Assembly (NCBI GenBank): GCA_024196135.1
Contig: JAMQCK010000282.1
Span: forward strand, 1 to 31,800
Length of the DNA stretch: 31,800 nt
Reading direction: 5' to 3'
Source: Pleurotus ostreatus/Saccharomyces cerevisiae fusant
Lineage: Eukaryota > Opisthokonta
The notes under the pieces were generated by a model that saw only the letters and a list, made by a program, of their open reading frames with translations, was not told the DNA's origin and did no database searches. Shown here in pieces: positions 21,210 through 30,545 of this stretch (its first letter is position 1; each line of letters starts with the position of its first letter). The translations under genes were made by a program, and so were the position numbers.

Positions 21210-22029
21210 TGGAGTAGGAATCCCGAACCGTAGGCCCGACCCACATGTCTATACTACCGCGTAGACACACATATAGAGCAGCTGCTATCCTATCCCAAGC
21301 CATCACCAGGCCGTCGCCCCAAGGATCCCATACACTTCACTGATACTGCTTCTTCTGCTATAACGCGAGGGAAGCCTACAACCCAGCAGGGGTTGGGCGG
21401 GGCAATTTTGGCCTGCCCACTACATGTTTACATTGCCCTTAGAGTACACCTGAGGGCACGAGGACCTCAACTAGAATGCGCTATGCGCTCTAGATGCCTT
21501 TTTCGTGGATTCTCCATCGCCATGCCACCATCGCCATATCTCGCGCGGGCCCGCTGAATGGGTGATCATCTCCATCCCCATTGCCTCCCCCTCCCTCCCC
21601 CTCCCCCGTGCTGCTACGCGGCCGCGGCGGACGCGTTCATCGACGTGTAAGCACAAGCGTAGCTCGGGGCGAGTCTCTGCTCCTTTCCCTCTTCATTATA
21701 CACATATTCCCGCCCTCGCGAGCGGCAGAAGTGCGATTGGCGCGGGCGAAATTGTTGCTCGCATCCTTTTTTCGCGCTTTCTTAGTTCATTTCCCCCCAT
21801 TTCCTCTGCATTTATAGACACAGGATGTACCTGTATGTTTCTCTTCTTTTCACTGCCTATTTTGCGCTCAATACATCCCGCGGTGGGATAGCCTAGCTAG
21901 CCCAGCGAGGGGATCCTCGGGGTGACGGCCTGGTGATAGCTCAGGATGAGATGGCAGCTGGTCTACACGTGTGTCTACGCGGTGGTATAGGCGTGTGGGT
22001 CGGGCCTACGGTTCGGGATCCCTACTCCA
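21210..22029. mobile_element. 820-bp inverted-repeat element
   Basis: The left arm (21210 to about 21335) reversed matches the right arm (21884-22029). Outer ends read TGGAGTAGG..AATCCC/GATCCC, followed by cgaaccgtaggcccgaccc. Inner parts share gtgtctacgcgg, gcagct, cctggtgat and ggatcc. By eye the arms agree at about 80-85 percent. The interior carries the second copy (B) of the repeat blocks seen at 11150-12010. No transposase and no obvious target-site duplication are visible. Confidence 0.6.
21435..21457. repeat. Hairpin matching the one at 11236
   Basis: gcccttag (21435-21442) and ctgagggc (21450-21457) form an 8-bp stem with one T-G pair. The same place in repeat copy A has a C-G pair. 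The loop sequence differs between the copies. Confidence 0.55.
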
Positions 22030-22190
22030 TCTACCCCCCTCTCACATGGCGACGTCCTCGTTGCCAGAGAACCTGACCAAAATGAACCCTACAATAAACC
22101 CCTCCTGACCCAGCCCAGAGTGTGAAGCGCTCGCAACAAGTCCTGCAACCTAGGATCTGACCTCCAGTCCAACCTCGAGATATCGTCCTC
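22030..22190. other. Short spacer 3' of the unknown reverse-strand gene
   Basis: This is the flank between the 146-bp repeat and the stop codon at 22191-22193 of the reverse-strand gene. No feature seen. Confidence 0.4.
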
Positions 22191-23060
22191 TCACAGCAAA
22201 CGCCGCTCGCGCCAGTGATGATGATGGTATGGGGTCCCTGCGCGATGTGGGCACGGGCGAGGACGCGACTGACCTCCGCGACGACGACGACGACTCAGGG
22301 ATGCAAACAGGGTGGTATTGCCACTTGACAACGAAGATAAGTCGCGCGGCGGGGGTGGACACGGAAGTGACGACAATACGGTAGTGACAACAGGGAGATG
22401 CACATCTGCCTTGGCGGCCCAATCGAGGGACTCTGCGAGAGGCGCGGTGGACGCGACAGTGGCAGGCGACGAGGCTTGAGTCGCAATCTCTGTGTAAACA
22501 GGATGGATGAGAAGTGTTGCCTCGGAGGCCTGAGCGTCGGTGGTGATGGTCTGAGTCTGGATGGCGGCATCGGCGGTGGGTGTAGGGCTGCAGCCGACTG
22601 CAGCGTCGACTTGGCATGCAAGCGCGGGCGCGCCAATATCGTCACGGCTGTGGATGTGCATCACATTCAATAGCGCAGCGCATGTTTCCATACCCGCTTC
22701 CTTCCCGCGACTCCAACCATCCTCGAAGCCCTGCTCGAAGCCGCTCTTGAAATCCGCATAGTCCGCGCAGGACCATCCGTACACATGTCCCGTGTTCTCC
22801 CAGCACTTGTGCTCCTGCGTGCAACCCAGGACGCTGCCGGCGAGGAATTCGGACTTGAGAACTTCGTTGGGCAGAGTGCCCTGGGCTGTGACATAAGATC
22901 TGGCGACCTCAAGGAGGTTGGTCCACAGCGTGATGCCAGCGGTGGTAGGATTGACCGTATATAGATTGCGGTAGACGTCAAGGGCTTTCGTGAATTTTTG
23001 GGGAATATGGATGGCAGTGGAACATTGGCGCTTGTCCGGCGCAGTGGACGTAGGAGGCAT
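22191..23060 (-). CDS. Unknown protein, 289 aa, with a glycine-every-fourth-residue motif
   Basis: The open frame continues upstream to 23345, but I choose the ATG at 23060 (context ccgccATGC). Upstream codons are repetitive (runs of cgacaa-type words on the + strand) and look like a 5' leader. Residues about 15-75 appear helical (KFTKALDVYRNLYTV, LLEVARSYVTAQG). Residues 80-98 include three cysteines and WSC. Residues 103-124 hold glycines at 107, 111, 115, 119 and 123 in the pattern GFEQGFEDGWSRGKEAG. The C-terminal half is Ala/Thr/Ser/Pro-rich and ends in an Arg/His-rich tail that may be frame-shifted. I cannot name a family. The gene sits between two 146-bp direct repeats, which suggests it belongs to, or was captured by, a mobile unit. 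No intron is required. Confidence 0.55.
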   Translation of the reverse strand: MPPTSTAPDKRQCSTAIHIPQKFTKALDVYRNLYTVNPTTAGITLWTNLLEVARSYVTAQGTLPNEVLKSEFLAGSVLGCTQEHKCWENTGHVYGWSCADYADFKSGFEQGFEDGWSRGKEAGMETCAALLNVMHIHSRDDIGAPALACQVDAAVGCSPTPTADAAIQTQTITTDAQASEATLLIHPVYTEIATQASSPATVASTAPLAESLDWAAKADVHLPVVTTVLSSLPCPPPPRDLSSLSSGNTTLFASLSRRRRRGGQSRPRPCPHRAGTPYHHHHWRERRLL

Positions 23061-23511
23061 GGCGGAAATAATACTTGTAAAAAATGTGTGAGTCGTTACA
23101 CGTGTGGACCGCACCGACAAGACGCGGAAGAGGTAATATCGCAGACGCGCGGACGACGCGACAACGACGACAGAAATAACGCGAACGCAGACGCAAACGC
23201 AAACGACAGACACAATGCAGAGAGACGACAACGACAAGAAACGCGGCGCAGGGAGACGGCGACAACGACCGAATATGTGGCGACGACAACGACGGAGAAC
23301 CGCACGGAAGGTCACCGCGAGGACGGCGTCTGGGTGCTTGGGCAATCACGGAGAGCGCAAGAATCGGCTGGCGCTGGCACTGGAACACGACCGACAGGCG
23401 TGAAAACCTTGTGTACCGCCAAACTCGGACGTGGAGAACAAGCTCAACACGGAGATGGCGCTAGCTGGTCTGTAGGGGCTTGGAAAACCGAATCGCACTC
23501 TCGTCACCATA
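23061..23511. other. Upstream region of the unknown gene, low-complexity
   Basis: Between 23110 and 23290 the + strand is built from words such as cgacaacgac, acgcgaacgc and agacgac. The - strand is therefore rich in gtcgtt/gcgt. It probably holds the leader and promoter of the reverse-strand gene. Frames here look like by-products of this repetition. Confidence 0.4.
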
Positions 23512-23657
23512 TGGGATAGCCTAGCTAGCCCAGCGAGGGGATCCTCAGGGCGACGGCCTGGTGATGGCTCAGGATGAGATGGCAGCTGGTCTACACGTGT
23601 GTCTACGCGGTGGTATAGGTGTGTGGGTCGGGCCTACGGCCTGGGATCCCTACTCCA
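23512..23657 (+). repeat. 146-bp direct copy of the 21884-22029 terminal repeat
   Basis: From tgggatagcctagctagccc to ggatccctactcca this matches 21884-22029 in the same orientation, with the same length (146 bp) and only a handful of substitutions. Together the two copies bracket the 22191-23060 gene. Confidence 0.85.
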
Positions 23658-23891
23658 GCGGCGGCACCGCGTGATACGCCAATGATGCGCTGGGTGGGTG
23701 CACATGGCACGAGCGCATCGCATCAGCACGTCACGCAAACCGTCCAATCGCGGGCAGGCTGCGCGCGTGGCGCATCGCGGTTGCGCTGCCCTATAAGGGC
23801 ATTGCCCGGGGCCGGCAGCTCAGCTTGCCAGGCGGTTCACGGAGTTTGCCGAGCTCGAAGGCCCTACGCTAGGATTTAAATAAGCAATATG
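23658..23891. other. No feature seen
   Basis: A GC-rich stretch between the 146-bp repeat and the next repeat family. No supported frame. Confidence 0.35.
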
Positions 23892-24270
23892 TAAACTGTC
23901 CTCTAGATTTAAATTGTTGGTACAGCGTCAGCTGGTCTGCAACATACCGGCTCCACGGCGTGGTGGTGCTCAAATTGCATATCCAGCGGGATCTCTGTCA
24001 CACCAACCTGCCCCTATCAGCTCCTGCTGAGCGGGTCATCCTCCCCGCCAAGAAGATGGTGAACACCAGGCAGATCAGTGGCAACCTTTGGTTCTTCTCC
24101 GATGTGATCCGCCTCACGCTGTTCAACATCTGGGATCAGCACATTCCCCTCACTGAGTTTCTCCGCTCTGCCCAGCGCACGGGTCTCGTGCAGCACATGC
24201 AGGGGTCATTGGGCGAGAGCACAACGGGGCGGCCTGCCCCCTCTTGCTTTGACAGTTTGCGGGTCCCAAA
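23892..24270 (+). pseudogene. Possible exon fragment of an unknown protein at the edge of repeat family copy 2
   Basis: The first 47 nt (23892-23938) match 20325-20375. From about 23939 a frame without its own ATG at the edge reads YRLHGVVVLKLHIQRDL, then VNTRQISGNLWFFSDVIR, LFNIWDQHIPLTEFL and RTGLVQHMQGSLGES. It then enters the 28-bp repeats at about 24270. The amino-acid pattern (mixed hydrophobic and charged residues, several Trp, no low complexity) looks like real coding sequence rather than chance. I do not recognise the family, and no complete gene can be built. Confidence 0.35.
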
Positions 24271-25172
24271 ATTGCAACTCAAAACTGCAATTCCCAGAAT
24301 TGCAACTCAAAAGTGCAATTTCCAGAGTCAGAATTTGGAAGTGCAATATCAAAAGGTAGTGTATAGGTAAGGGTGATATACTGTCCAGAAAATACCTGGT
24401 CACTAAAACGAGATGTTCAAGGGTCAGGTCGCCCAAAAATCGGAAACTGGGTGGAAACTAACGAAATTTGCAAAGGTCATGAGGGGACTTCGTCGCTCAA
24501 GGCGCACTCTGTGACTAATCCTATGGTTGAATGAGTCCCAGCTGGTACTTGTGTTCCATTAGATGTTGGCTGGATAGGTATTGAGACTTGCTGTGCGCCT
24601 TTGATATGCCCTTCACCGGCGTATGCGACAGCAACAACGCTGCGTATAGCGGCGGACAGGCCTAGAAAAGGCGCCCTACAAGATCTATGCATTGCTAAGA
24701 CCATTTTGGAGCAGTCCTGCCAGGCATAAAGGCACTGAGGTGCTGTTGCTGTGGGTCGCCAGTTGGCATGCGGGTGGCAGGAGGCGGCAATGGGCAACAG
24801 CACCAATATTGAGTGATCCACGTGCAGCGACAATGAGACCCGTCCTGGTGATGGAGAGGACTCACCACAACTAAGTCCCCCGACACCTTTGCAAATCTCG
24901 TCAGTTTACTCTCAGCTTCCAAAATTTGGGTGACCTGGCCCTTGAGCTTCTCATCTTGGTGACCAAGTATTTTCTGGACAGTATATCGCCCATATTTTTG
25001 ATCTTCATTTCTCAGTATTTTCCAGATATTATACCACCCATACTGCTCATTGTATCTTTCTTATATTCCAATATAACACTACAGAGTTTTACTCTTATTT
25101 TCTATTGCAATATCAAGTAGCAATTGTAGAAATTGCAGTTTCAGAGTGCAATTTTGAAAATTGCATTTCACA
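24270..25172. mobile_element. 28-bp-array repeat family, copy 2, with inverted arms
   Basis: The left arm (about 24270-24490) and right arm (about 24872-25172, reversed) match through gggcgatatactgtccagaa, aatac.tggtca, caagggtcaggtc and atttgcaaaggt to the inner words ggggactt. Both arms have attgcaa-type tandem units at their outer ends, cleaner on the left and degenerate on the right. The 380-bp interior has no recognisable gene. The layout suggests a non-autonomous DNA transposon with sub-terminal tandem repeats. No target-site duplication identified. Confidence 0.6.
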
Positions 25173-25364
25173 AGCTAAAAAGGACAAGATGTGCAAGACC
25201 TTAGGCTTTGTGTTTGGGAGATAGCAACTGCTACAGTCATTAACCACATAGAATTGTGGAATTTGGGTTTTTGGTGATTCCTGCACGCACACGTGATCAG
25301 CGCTTATATACCATGTTTTTGTAGATTTTTATCTTATCTGTTTGTCCTCGTACCACCGTACAGG
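25173..25364. other. Flank of LTR-like unit B, no gene
   Basis: A low-GC stretch with gcttatataccatg near 25302. The last four bases (25361-25364, cagg) are the left target-site duplication of unit B. Confidence 0.4.
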
Positions 25365-26690
25365 TGATACACCCTGCGGCTGAAAAATGCGGAAAAACAT
25401 ATATAAATAGGCGATATAGCCACACTGGTCTGGATCATATGGACGGATCCGTATATACTGCACCAACGTCGTGACTGTACAACGGGCGCGTTGGGGGTAT
25501 TTTATGACACAGAAAATCAGGGAGACTACGCTTCCTAACCTTTAATATCACTAGCTTGCGGTGTCACCCACCCGCAGCGATCGACCAAGCATAGCAGAGA
25601 GCTCTTTGGCGCCTGATCACGAGTCTGTGCGTCGTTGATGACATCCTGTGAGCCCTTTGGCAGGTCCTACTATATTCAGTAGCAGCGCTCTCTGTGCCCC
25701 AAGCCTTCGGTTTGCCTGTCACACTGCGACAATGTTCTAGATTGATTGTTGGGGCTCGGACAAGCCTTTCTGCTGCTCGCCGTCATGCGGAGACATGCAG
25801 AGTACTGCTTCGGCAGGATTCGAACCATCAACGTGACCACACGTGACTTCGGCTCCGAGATCTGATCTCAGGTGTTGCCGAGTTTCAAACCAAGCGTCGG
25901 TGCCGCCAAGCGCTATCCACCCCGGCGAAGGTCCACTCCCCGCGTATCATCGGTCCAGACGACGTGCTCCTTGCCGCAACGGCCTCTGAGCCCGCGCAGC
26001 GCACAGGAAGACCAGTGGAGACCAGGCCGGCACTGCTCTGGTAAACATCAACAAGTGTGGAAACGCACCCAGCATTGCAGTGCAGGAGGATACCCAACCA
26101 GTTAACTGCTCTACCGCCAGGAACCGCAGCATTTGCACGATTATTCGGACAGGGGAACACGCGGATAGGCGTTATAGTTGGACCTTGACTTAGAGATAGG
26201 GTTTTTGTGCTGATCGGTCTGGATGGCCAAGTCGACACATTCATGTTATATACCGAGACCTACATACGATTCAGGGACTTTTTCGCCCCACGCAGGGAAG
26301 CCCTAGCATACCACACACCATACCAAATAAAACACTGTGGTACCAGCGCATCACCAGATCATAAAACGTTTTCGAGCTCTTGAAGTGCCCTAAGAAGCCC
26401 TTGTAGCGTAAGATAAACGCCTGATAAATACCTGAGAAGTCTGAGCGCCACCTGCTCGCCCAAAGTCCTCTCGCATCGATCTAGACCGTCTGAGGCTCTC
26501 CGCGGACCGCGAACAAGCCCATCAGCAACGCTCGAAGTTGTAGAACTATCCCCTAGCAATAAAAATACATCGGACTCGGTCGTTCTCCCCAAAGACGTCT
26601 CTAGTTGTATATTGTGCGGTTGTGTTGTGGTTGTGTGGATCATCTATCTAGACTAGAGTGTCTTTCTTTGGAGAGCGTACAATCCCATCA
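25365..26690 (-). mobile_element. LTR-like unit B, 1326 bp, reverse copy of unit A
   Basis: On the - strand it begins TGATGGG (26690) and ends GTATCA (25365). Both ends are flanked by the 4-bp duplication cagg (25361-25364 and 26691-26694). It shares with unit A the start (gtacgctctcc), tgctaggggat/tactaggggat, the tatataacatgaa word, the TLSLSQ.PTITPIR translation, the GGTTCGAATCC word and the end (cagccgcaggg). The two copies differ by many substitutions and small gaps, so they are not a recent pair. No internal retrotransposon genes lie between or beside them. Confidence 0.8.
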
Positions 26691-26694
26691 CAGG

Positions 26695-26813
26695 ACAACC
26701 GGAATACATTCTTATTCTGCTGGACTTGTGGCAACCAATGACTAAACAACAAGTTGTGCAAATCATCTATCTGGACCATAGCTTCTTTCTTTGGAGAGCA
26801 TACAATTCCATCA
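26695..26813 (-). mobile_element. Fragment of a third LTR-like unit (start only)
   Basis: On the - strand from 26813, tgatggaattgtatgctctc followed by caaagaaag and agatagatgat repeats the first 50 or so bases of unit B with a few changes. It then fades toward 26695, where unit B's duplication begins. Unit B therefore sits beside, and perhaps within, an older relative. Confidence 0.6.
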
Positions 26814-27504
26814 TCCTTGTCACAGCAGCCCCTACTTCTCTAGTAGGTTATCACACTCATGTCATTGGGTGAAGCCATCTGAGTTTTTTGTAAGCTTGCC
26901 ACATATTTTGTAAAGTTGAACAGCTTTTTCTGAGCTTCTACATATTTTTGTGATCCAGCCCATCTTTTCCTAATCCAAGTGTGCTTCCAGTAACCCAGTC
27001 TAGCTTGTGATAACTTCATCTGATTTTCTGCACATGTAGTCTGCAGGTCTGTATTAGGCCATCTTCAGCTATAGTTCACCTTGTACCAGCATGCCTTAAA
27101 ATACACTGATTTTTTTTGGGCCAAAATAAGTCTGCTGTAAGCACTTCTCTCTAAAGCAATAAAGCTGTGCATCTAGCCCAGGCAGTAGACCCTGAGTGCT
27201 GTGATCCCCCTGCTTGCTTAGAAATTTCTAGAATTTCTGACCTGGATTACAAAAAGCTGAACAGCAGTAAGCTTTTGGCAACAGACCTGAGCTTTTCCTG
27301 AAGGAAAATCCGATTATTTTCTTGTGACAGATTACAATACGCTTAGATAGCTATGTGTGACGCGGGCCTAGTGTAGGGTCCGGATTCCTAATCGCCTAAC
27401 ATGTCATAATACGGCCCAACTGGCGACTTGGGATTTTTCCGACAGAAGCAATGAAGCAATCCTGGACTCCGACGGCCTTACATGCGGGATATAGATCATG
27501 AACG
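26814..27504. other. A/T-rich stretch, no gene
   Basis: Base composition is clearly lower in GC than the rest of the window. Similar words recur (agcttgccacatattttgt, gagcttctacatattttt, agcttttggc), suggesting a decayed repeat. No frame of note. Confidence 0.45.
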
Positions 27505-27845
27505 TAAGGTTTTGTGTGCACGACCATAATCCTGTCACTTTCTGACATATTCGTCCATTTAGACACAAATTGCCGATAGCGAAGTCGTCTTCAACGGGCG
27601 CGTCGTCGGCATACAGCGTGCCTTCATCGTAGAAGGCTTATTATGAGAGGAGGAACATCTTTCTTTGACCATCGATCCGGGATTTTGTCATACCTCGCTC
27701 ATTCCTTTCCTCGAGTACTGCGCGATTCGAATTAGATGGGCGGTGAGTAGGAATGGGCATGAGGTGAGAAGGAGAAACCCCGATGATTTCCGATTAAATC
27801 TTTACCTTTCCAGATGGTATTTTCCCACGCAACCTGCACATAATA
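27505..27845 (+). pseudogene. Small broken gene remnant with two intron-like segments
   Basis: An intron-like segment (gtaagg..ctgac..catttag, about 27505-27561) precedes a frame reading IADSEVVFNGRVVGIQRAF. It continues with one in-frame TGA into SLTIDPGFCHTSLIPFLEY, up to gggcg|gtgagt. A second GT-AG segment (about 27739-27813) then ends in cctttccag. The continuing frame across the stop and the two good splice patterns suggest a former gene. Family not recognised. Confidence 0.3.
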
Positions 27846-28975
27846 GCACCGTATGAGATGCTCTATGCGCATGCATTGCACCGAAGACGAGGAAATCCGA
27901 TGCTCAATGTAAAGCGCGAGCGATCCAAATTGTTTTCATCTCATACCTACCAAGTATAGATGAACGTCCGTACTACTATGTAAAATTATGGCAATCGTCT
28001 TTGACCAGATAGCTCTGGTGATTATGCGCGCACTTGCCGCGCTTGTGATGGTCCTGGAGGTGACGATTGACGCTTGTTGATGGCCATTGATGCTGGTGAA
28101 CCGATCCACGTGAGTGTGACCGTTGTAGCCGGTTGCCTTTCACCCTCATCTCGCTGCAACGGCATTGTAGAGGCGTCTGGTTTTCCCTGACCGAGGAATC
28201 GATGCAATGCGCCCTTTCAGACCGAATTCGCGTCGTACGACAAGCAATCTCTGAATATCCAAGGACGCAAGCGGAGAGCCTGGAACATACGCAACGGCAG
28301 CTCACAACGATGGCGCCTCGACCTTTTGTCCTACACAAGTGGCATCCTCCATCATCCCCAAACCCTAGTAGATCTTGGTGGATGTGTGCCGCGACGCCGC
28401 CAGCACCCTGTGGGGGGCTAGATGCTGTTCCGCGCCAGACCTCATTGCGATATCCTCGCGCCCATATTCCTGCTATTTTCGCATCAAGTTTAGTCAACAA
28501 CCAGGGGCTTCGGTACGCTTCCATAGCAGCGTCCGCAGAGCAGCTACCTATGGACAGGAAACGGATGCGCAATGCGCAGCGCTATGGTAAGCGCCGAGCT
28601 CAAAGTTCTCTGCGCCCAAACCCCTTCGTCCCAACTTCGTCCTCCCATACGAGGCCACCCGAGGTCGGTATCACCCATCAATACGTCCAGTCATCCCGCG
28701 TTCTTGATCATATCTCACCAGGCATCGCGCGCTCTTCCATGCCCATCGTCGCCACCCACATGCGCCCGTGGACGGCCGCCCGCCACTACCCCGAACGCGT
28801 GCGGCGCCGACCACAGGGCGCCCTCGTGCTTCCCCGCAGCCCCCTTCGTACGCGAAGACGCTCGCACCTTGCTGTCCAATAAGCGCGCATATCTGCGTGC
28901 TGATCTGCCACACGTCGCGCGATGGCTGGGGACGGCAAAGGACGGCAGGGGGCAGTCATCTATCACTGCTGTGCT
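27846..28975. other. No supported gene; long overlapping frames on both strands
   Basis: A 249-codon forward frame (28133-28882) and a 198-codon reverse frame (27976-28572) overlap. Neither has a recognisable domain or a clear start, and each is rich in Arg/Pro/Ser or Cys/His, as expected of chance frames in GC-rich DNA. The last few hundred bases are probably the lipase promoter region. Confidence 0.4.
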
Positions 28976-28984
28976 TATTTATAT
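28976..28984 (+). promoter_or_regulatory. TATA-like box before the lipase gene
   Basis: tatttatat lies about 90 nt upstream of the lipase ATG in otherwise GC-rich sequence, a normal distance for a fungal TATA element. Confidence 0.5.
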
Positions 28985-29069
28985 GGGCTTTTGAGGGCTC
29001 GCGGGACCAGGGTCCCCTCCTCCGACGTTCTTTGTCCGCGAAGCGCCTTGAGCCCGGTCGTCCGCCAGT

Positions 29070-30264
29070 ATGCTGTCGCTCCTTGCTGCCTTCGCACTTC
29101 CGCTCCTTGTTACTGCTGGACCCGCGCCGGCGCGCCGCGAGACGACCAAGCTCAGCCAGGATGAGATCGATGGGTTCACGCCGTTCGCGCAGTACGCTCT
29201 TTCGGCCTACTGCCACGACGGTATCGATACCTGGGCTTGCGGCGGTGAGTACGCTCGGCGATGTGTGACCTTGTGTTAATTGTGTCGCGATAGCATCCTG
29301 CGAGGCTAACAGCGACTTCGAGCTCTCTGTCACCGGCGGGGACGGCAGCGAAGTTCAGTACTGCAAGTATCGGCCTTGAAGCCTATCCGCACCCTCGCTA
29401 ACCATTGATGTAGACTACATCGGTTTCTCGCCTTCGCTCAACTCGATCATTGTCGCTCACGAGGGCACTGATCCGACGAAGTTGTGCGTAAATTCCTGAG
29501 AAGGATCAACGTCTATACTAACCACGATACCAGGGAGGCAGACCTCACCGACGTGAACCTCGTCCAAGACTCTGTCAACGCGACGCTCTTCCCCAACATC
29601 GACTCCGCCGCGCAGGTGCACACCGGCTTCCGCGACGTGCACACCGCTACCGCGGACGCCGTCCTCGCCGCCGTGCGCGACCTCCTCTCCTCGAAGGACA
29701 CGAAGACGATCACAACCGTCGGCCATTCGCTCGGCGGCGCGCTCGCGGAGCTGGACTCGGTCTTCCTCAAGCTCAACAACCCCGACGCGACCGTCAACGT
29801 CGTCACCTTCGGCAAGCCACGCGTGGGCAATGAGGCGTGGGCCGAAGTCGTGGACTCAACGGTGAGCCGGGAACGGTTTATTAGGAGGAAAGTAAGCTAA
29901 TGATAAGTATAGGTCGACTCCTTTAAGCGCGTCGACAACAAGCACGACTTGATTCCCATCCTCCCTGGGCGTGGACTCGGCTCGGCCCACCCCGAGGGCG
30001 AGATCCACATCGTCGACGACGCCACCTGGGTCAAGTGCCCCGGTACGTACCGCCGTATGAATATCTTCATGTCCTAGCTAACCAGTCCCTCAGGAAACGA
30101 CGACGCCGACGACGAGGACTGCACAATCAAGACCGTACCCAACGTCTTCGACGGCGACATTGGTGACCATGTAAGCTCACGTCCTCCTTTCCTATCTGCT
30201 CATCTGACATTCCTTGCAGCTTGGTCCCTACAACGGCGTCACTCTCAGCACTTTGAACTGCTGA
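29070..30264 (+). CDS. Secreted class-3 lipase / esterase
   Basis: Exons 29070-29244, 29294-29362, 29414-29483, 29534-29861, 29913-30042, 30094-30170 and 30220-30264 give 297 aa. The start MLSLLAAFALPLLVTAGPAPA is a signal peptide, so the enzyme is probably secreted. The nucleophile motif is G-H-S-L-G (VGHSLGGALAEL, Ser170), followed by VVTFGKPRVGNEAWA. Asp226 (NKHDLIPILPG) and His283 (GDHLGPYNG) complete a Ser-Asp-His triad as in fungal class-3 lipases (Rhizomucor-lipase type) and related feruloyl esterases. The likely reaction is hydrolysis of lipid or plant-ester bonds; substrate not deducible. Introns are 49-51 nt with CTAAC-like branch sites. The second intron (29363-29413) fits only as GC-AG (5' gcaagt): it restores ..VQY-YYIGFSPSLN, whereas the nearby GT site breaks the frame. 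Full length for the family, no sign of decay. Confidence 0.9.
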
Positions 30265-30423
30265 GTGGGGGGAATGGTGGGCGTATTATTTATATGATGA
30301 TATTTATCTGCCTGGTGCTTTCGCGTGCGCAAAATCTGTACCCATATACCACTTCGTGGGTCGCGAGCCCATTGTCTGCTCATGAACTCCACGAACCACC
30401 CCAATCTCTGGTTTCGCGTGAAA
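30265..30423. other. Lipase 3' flank
   Basis: A short downstream region with no separate feature. It probably holds the lipase 3' UTR; no clear polyadenylation word. Confidence 0.35.
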
Positions 30424-30545
30424 AGAGCTGGAGGAAGAGGATTCGAACTCTTGTATCTTGCGCAGGTGTCAAGCTCGTGTTAGTACGTAACTTGTCCCGA
30501 ACCATCAATGGCACCTCACCGACCATCATGGCCTTGAGCCCGAAG
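30424..30545 (-). pseudogene. tRNA-Leu-like sequence, probably degenerate
   Basis: On the - strand, gcaagatacaagagttcgaa followed by tcctcttcctcca closely resembles the variable arm, T arm and 3' end of fungal tRNA-Leu (..aagatgcaagagttcgaatctctt..), with one extra C in the T arm. A run of four T, a usual Pol III stop, follows at 30420-30423. Upstream, tggtcggtgaggtgcc recalls a leucine D arm, but it appears shortened, and I find no 5' strand pairing with the 3' acceptor bases. It may be a 3' tRNA half or a pseudogene. A real intron-bearing tRNA cannot be excluded by eye. Confidence 0.35.

Noticed and set aside
14871..26690. Units A and B considered as the two LTRs of one retrotransposon
   Set aside because: They are in opposite orientation and each has its own different target-site duplication, so they are separate insertions.
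28133..28882. 249-codon forward frame upstream of the lipase gene
   Set aside because: No domain, no start context, Arg/Pro/Ser-rich composition and a 198-codon frame on the opposite strand over the same bases; most likely chance in GC-rich DNA.
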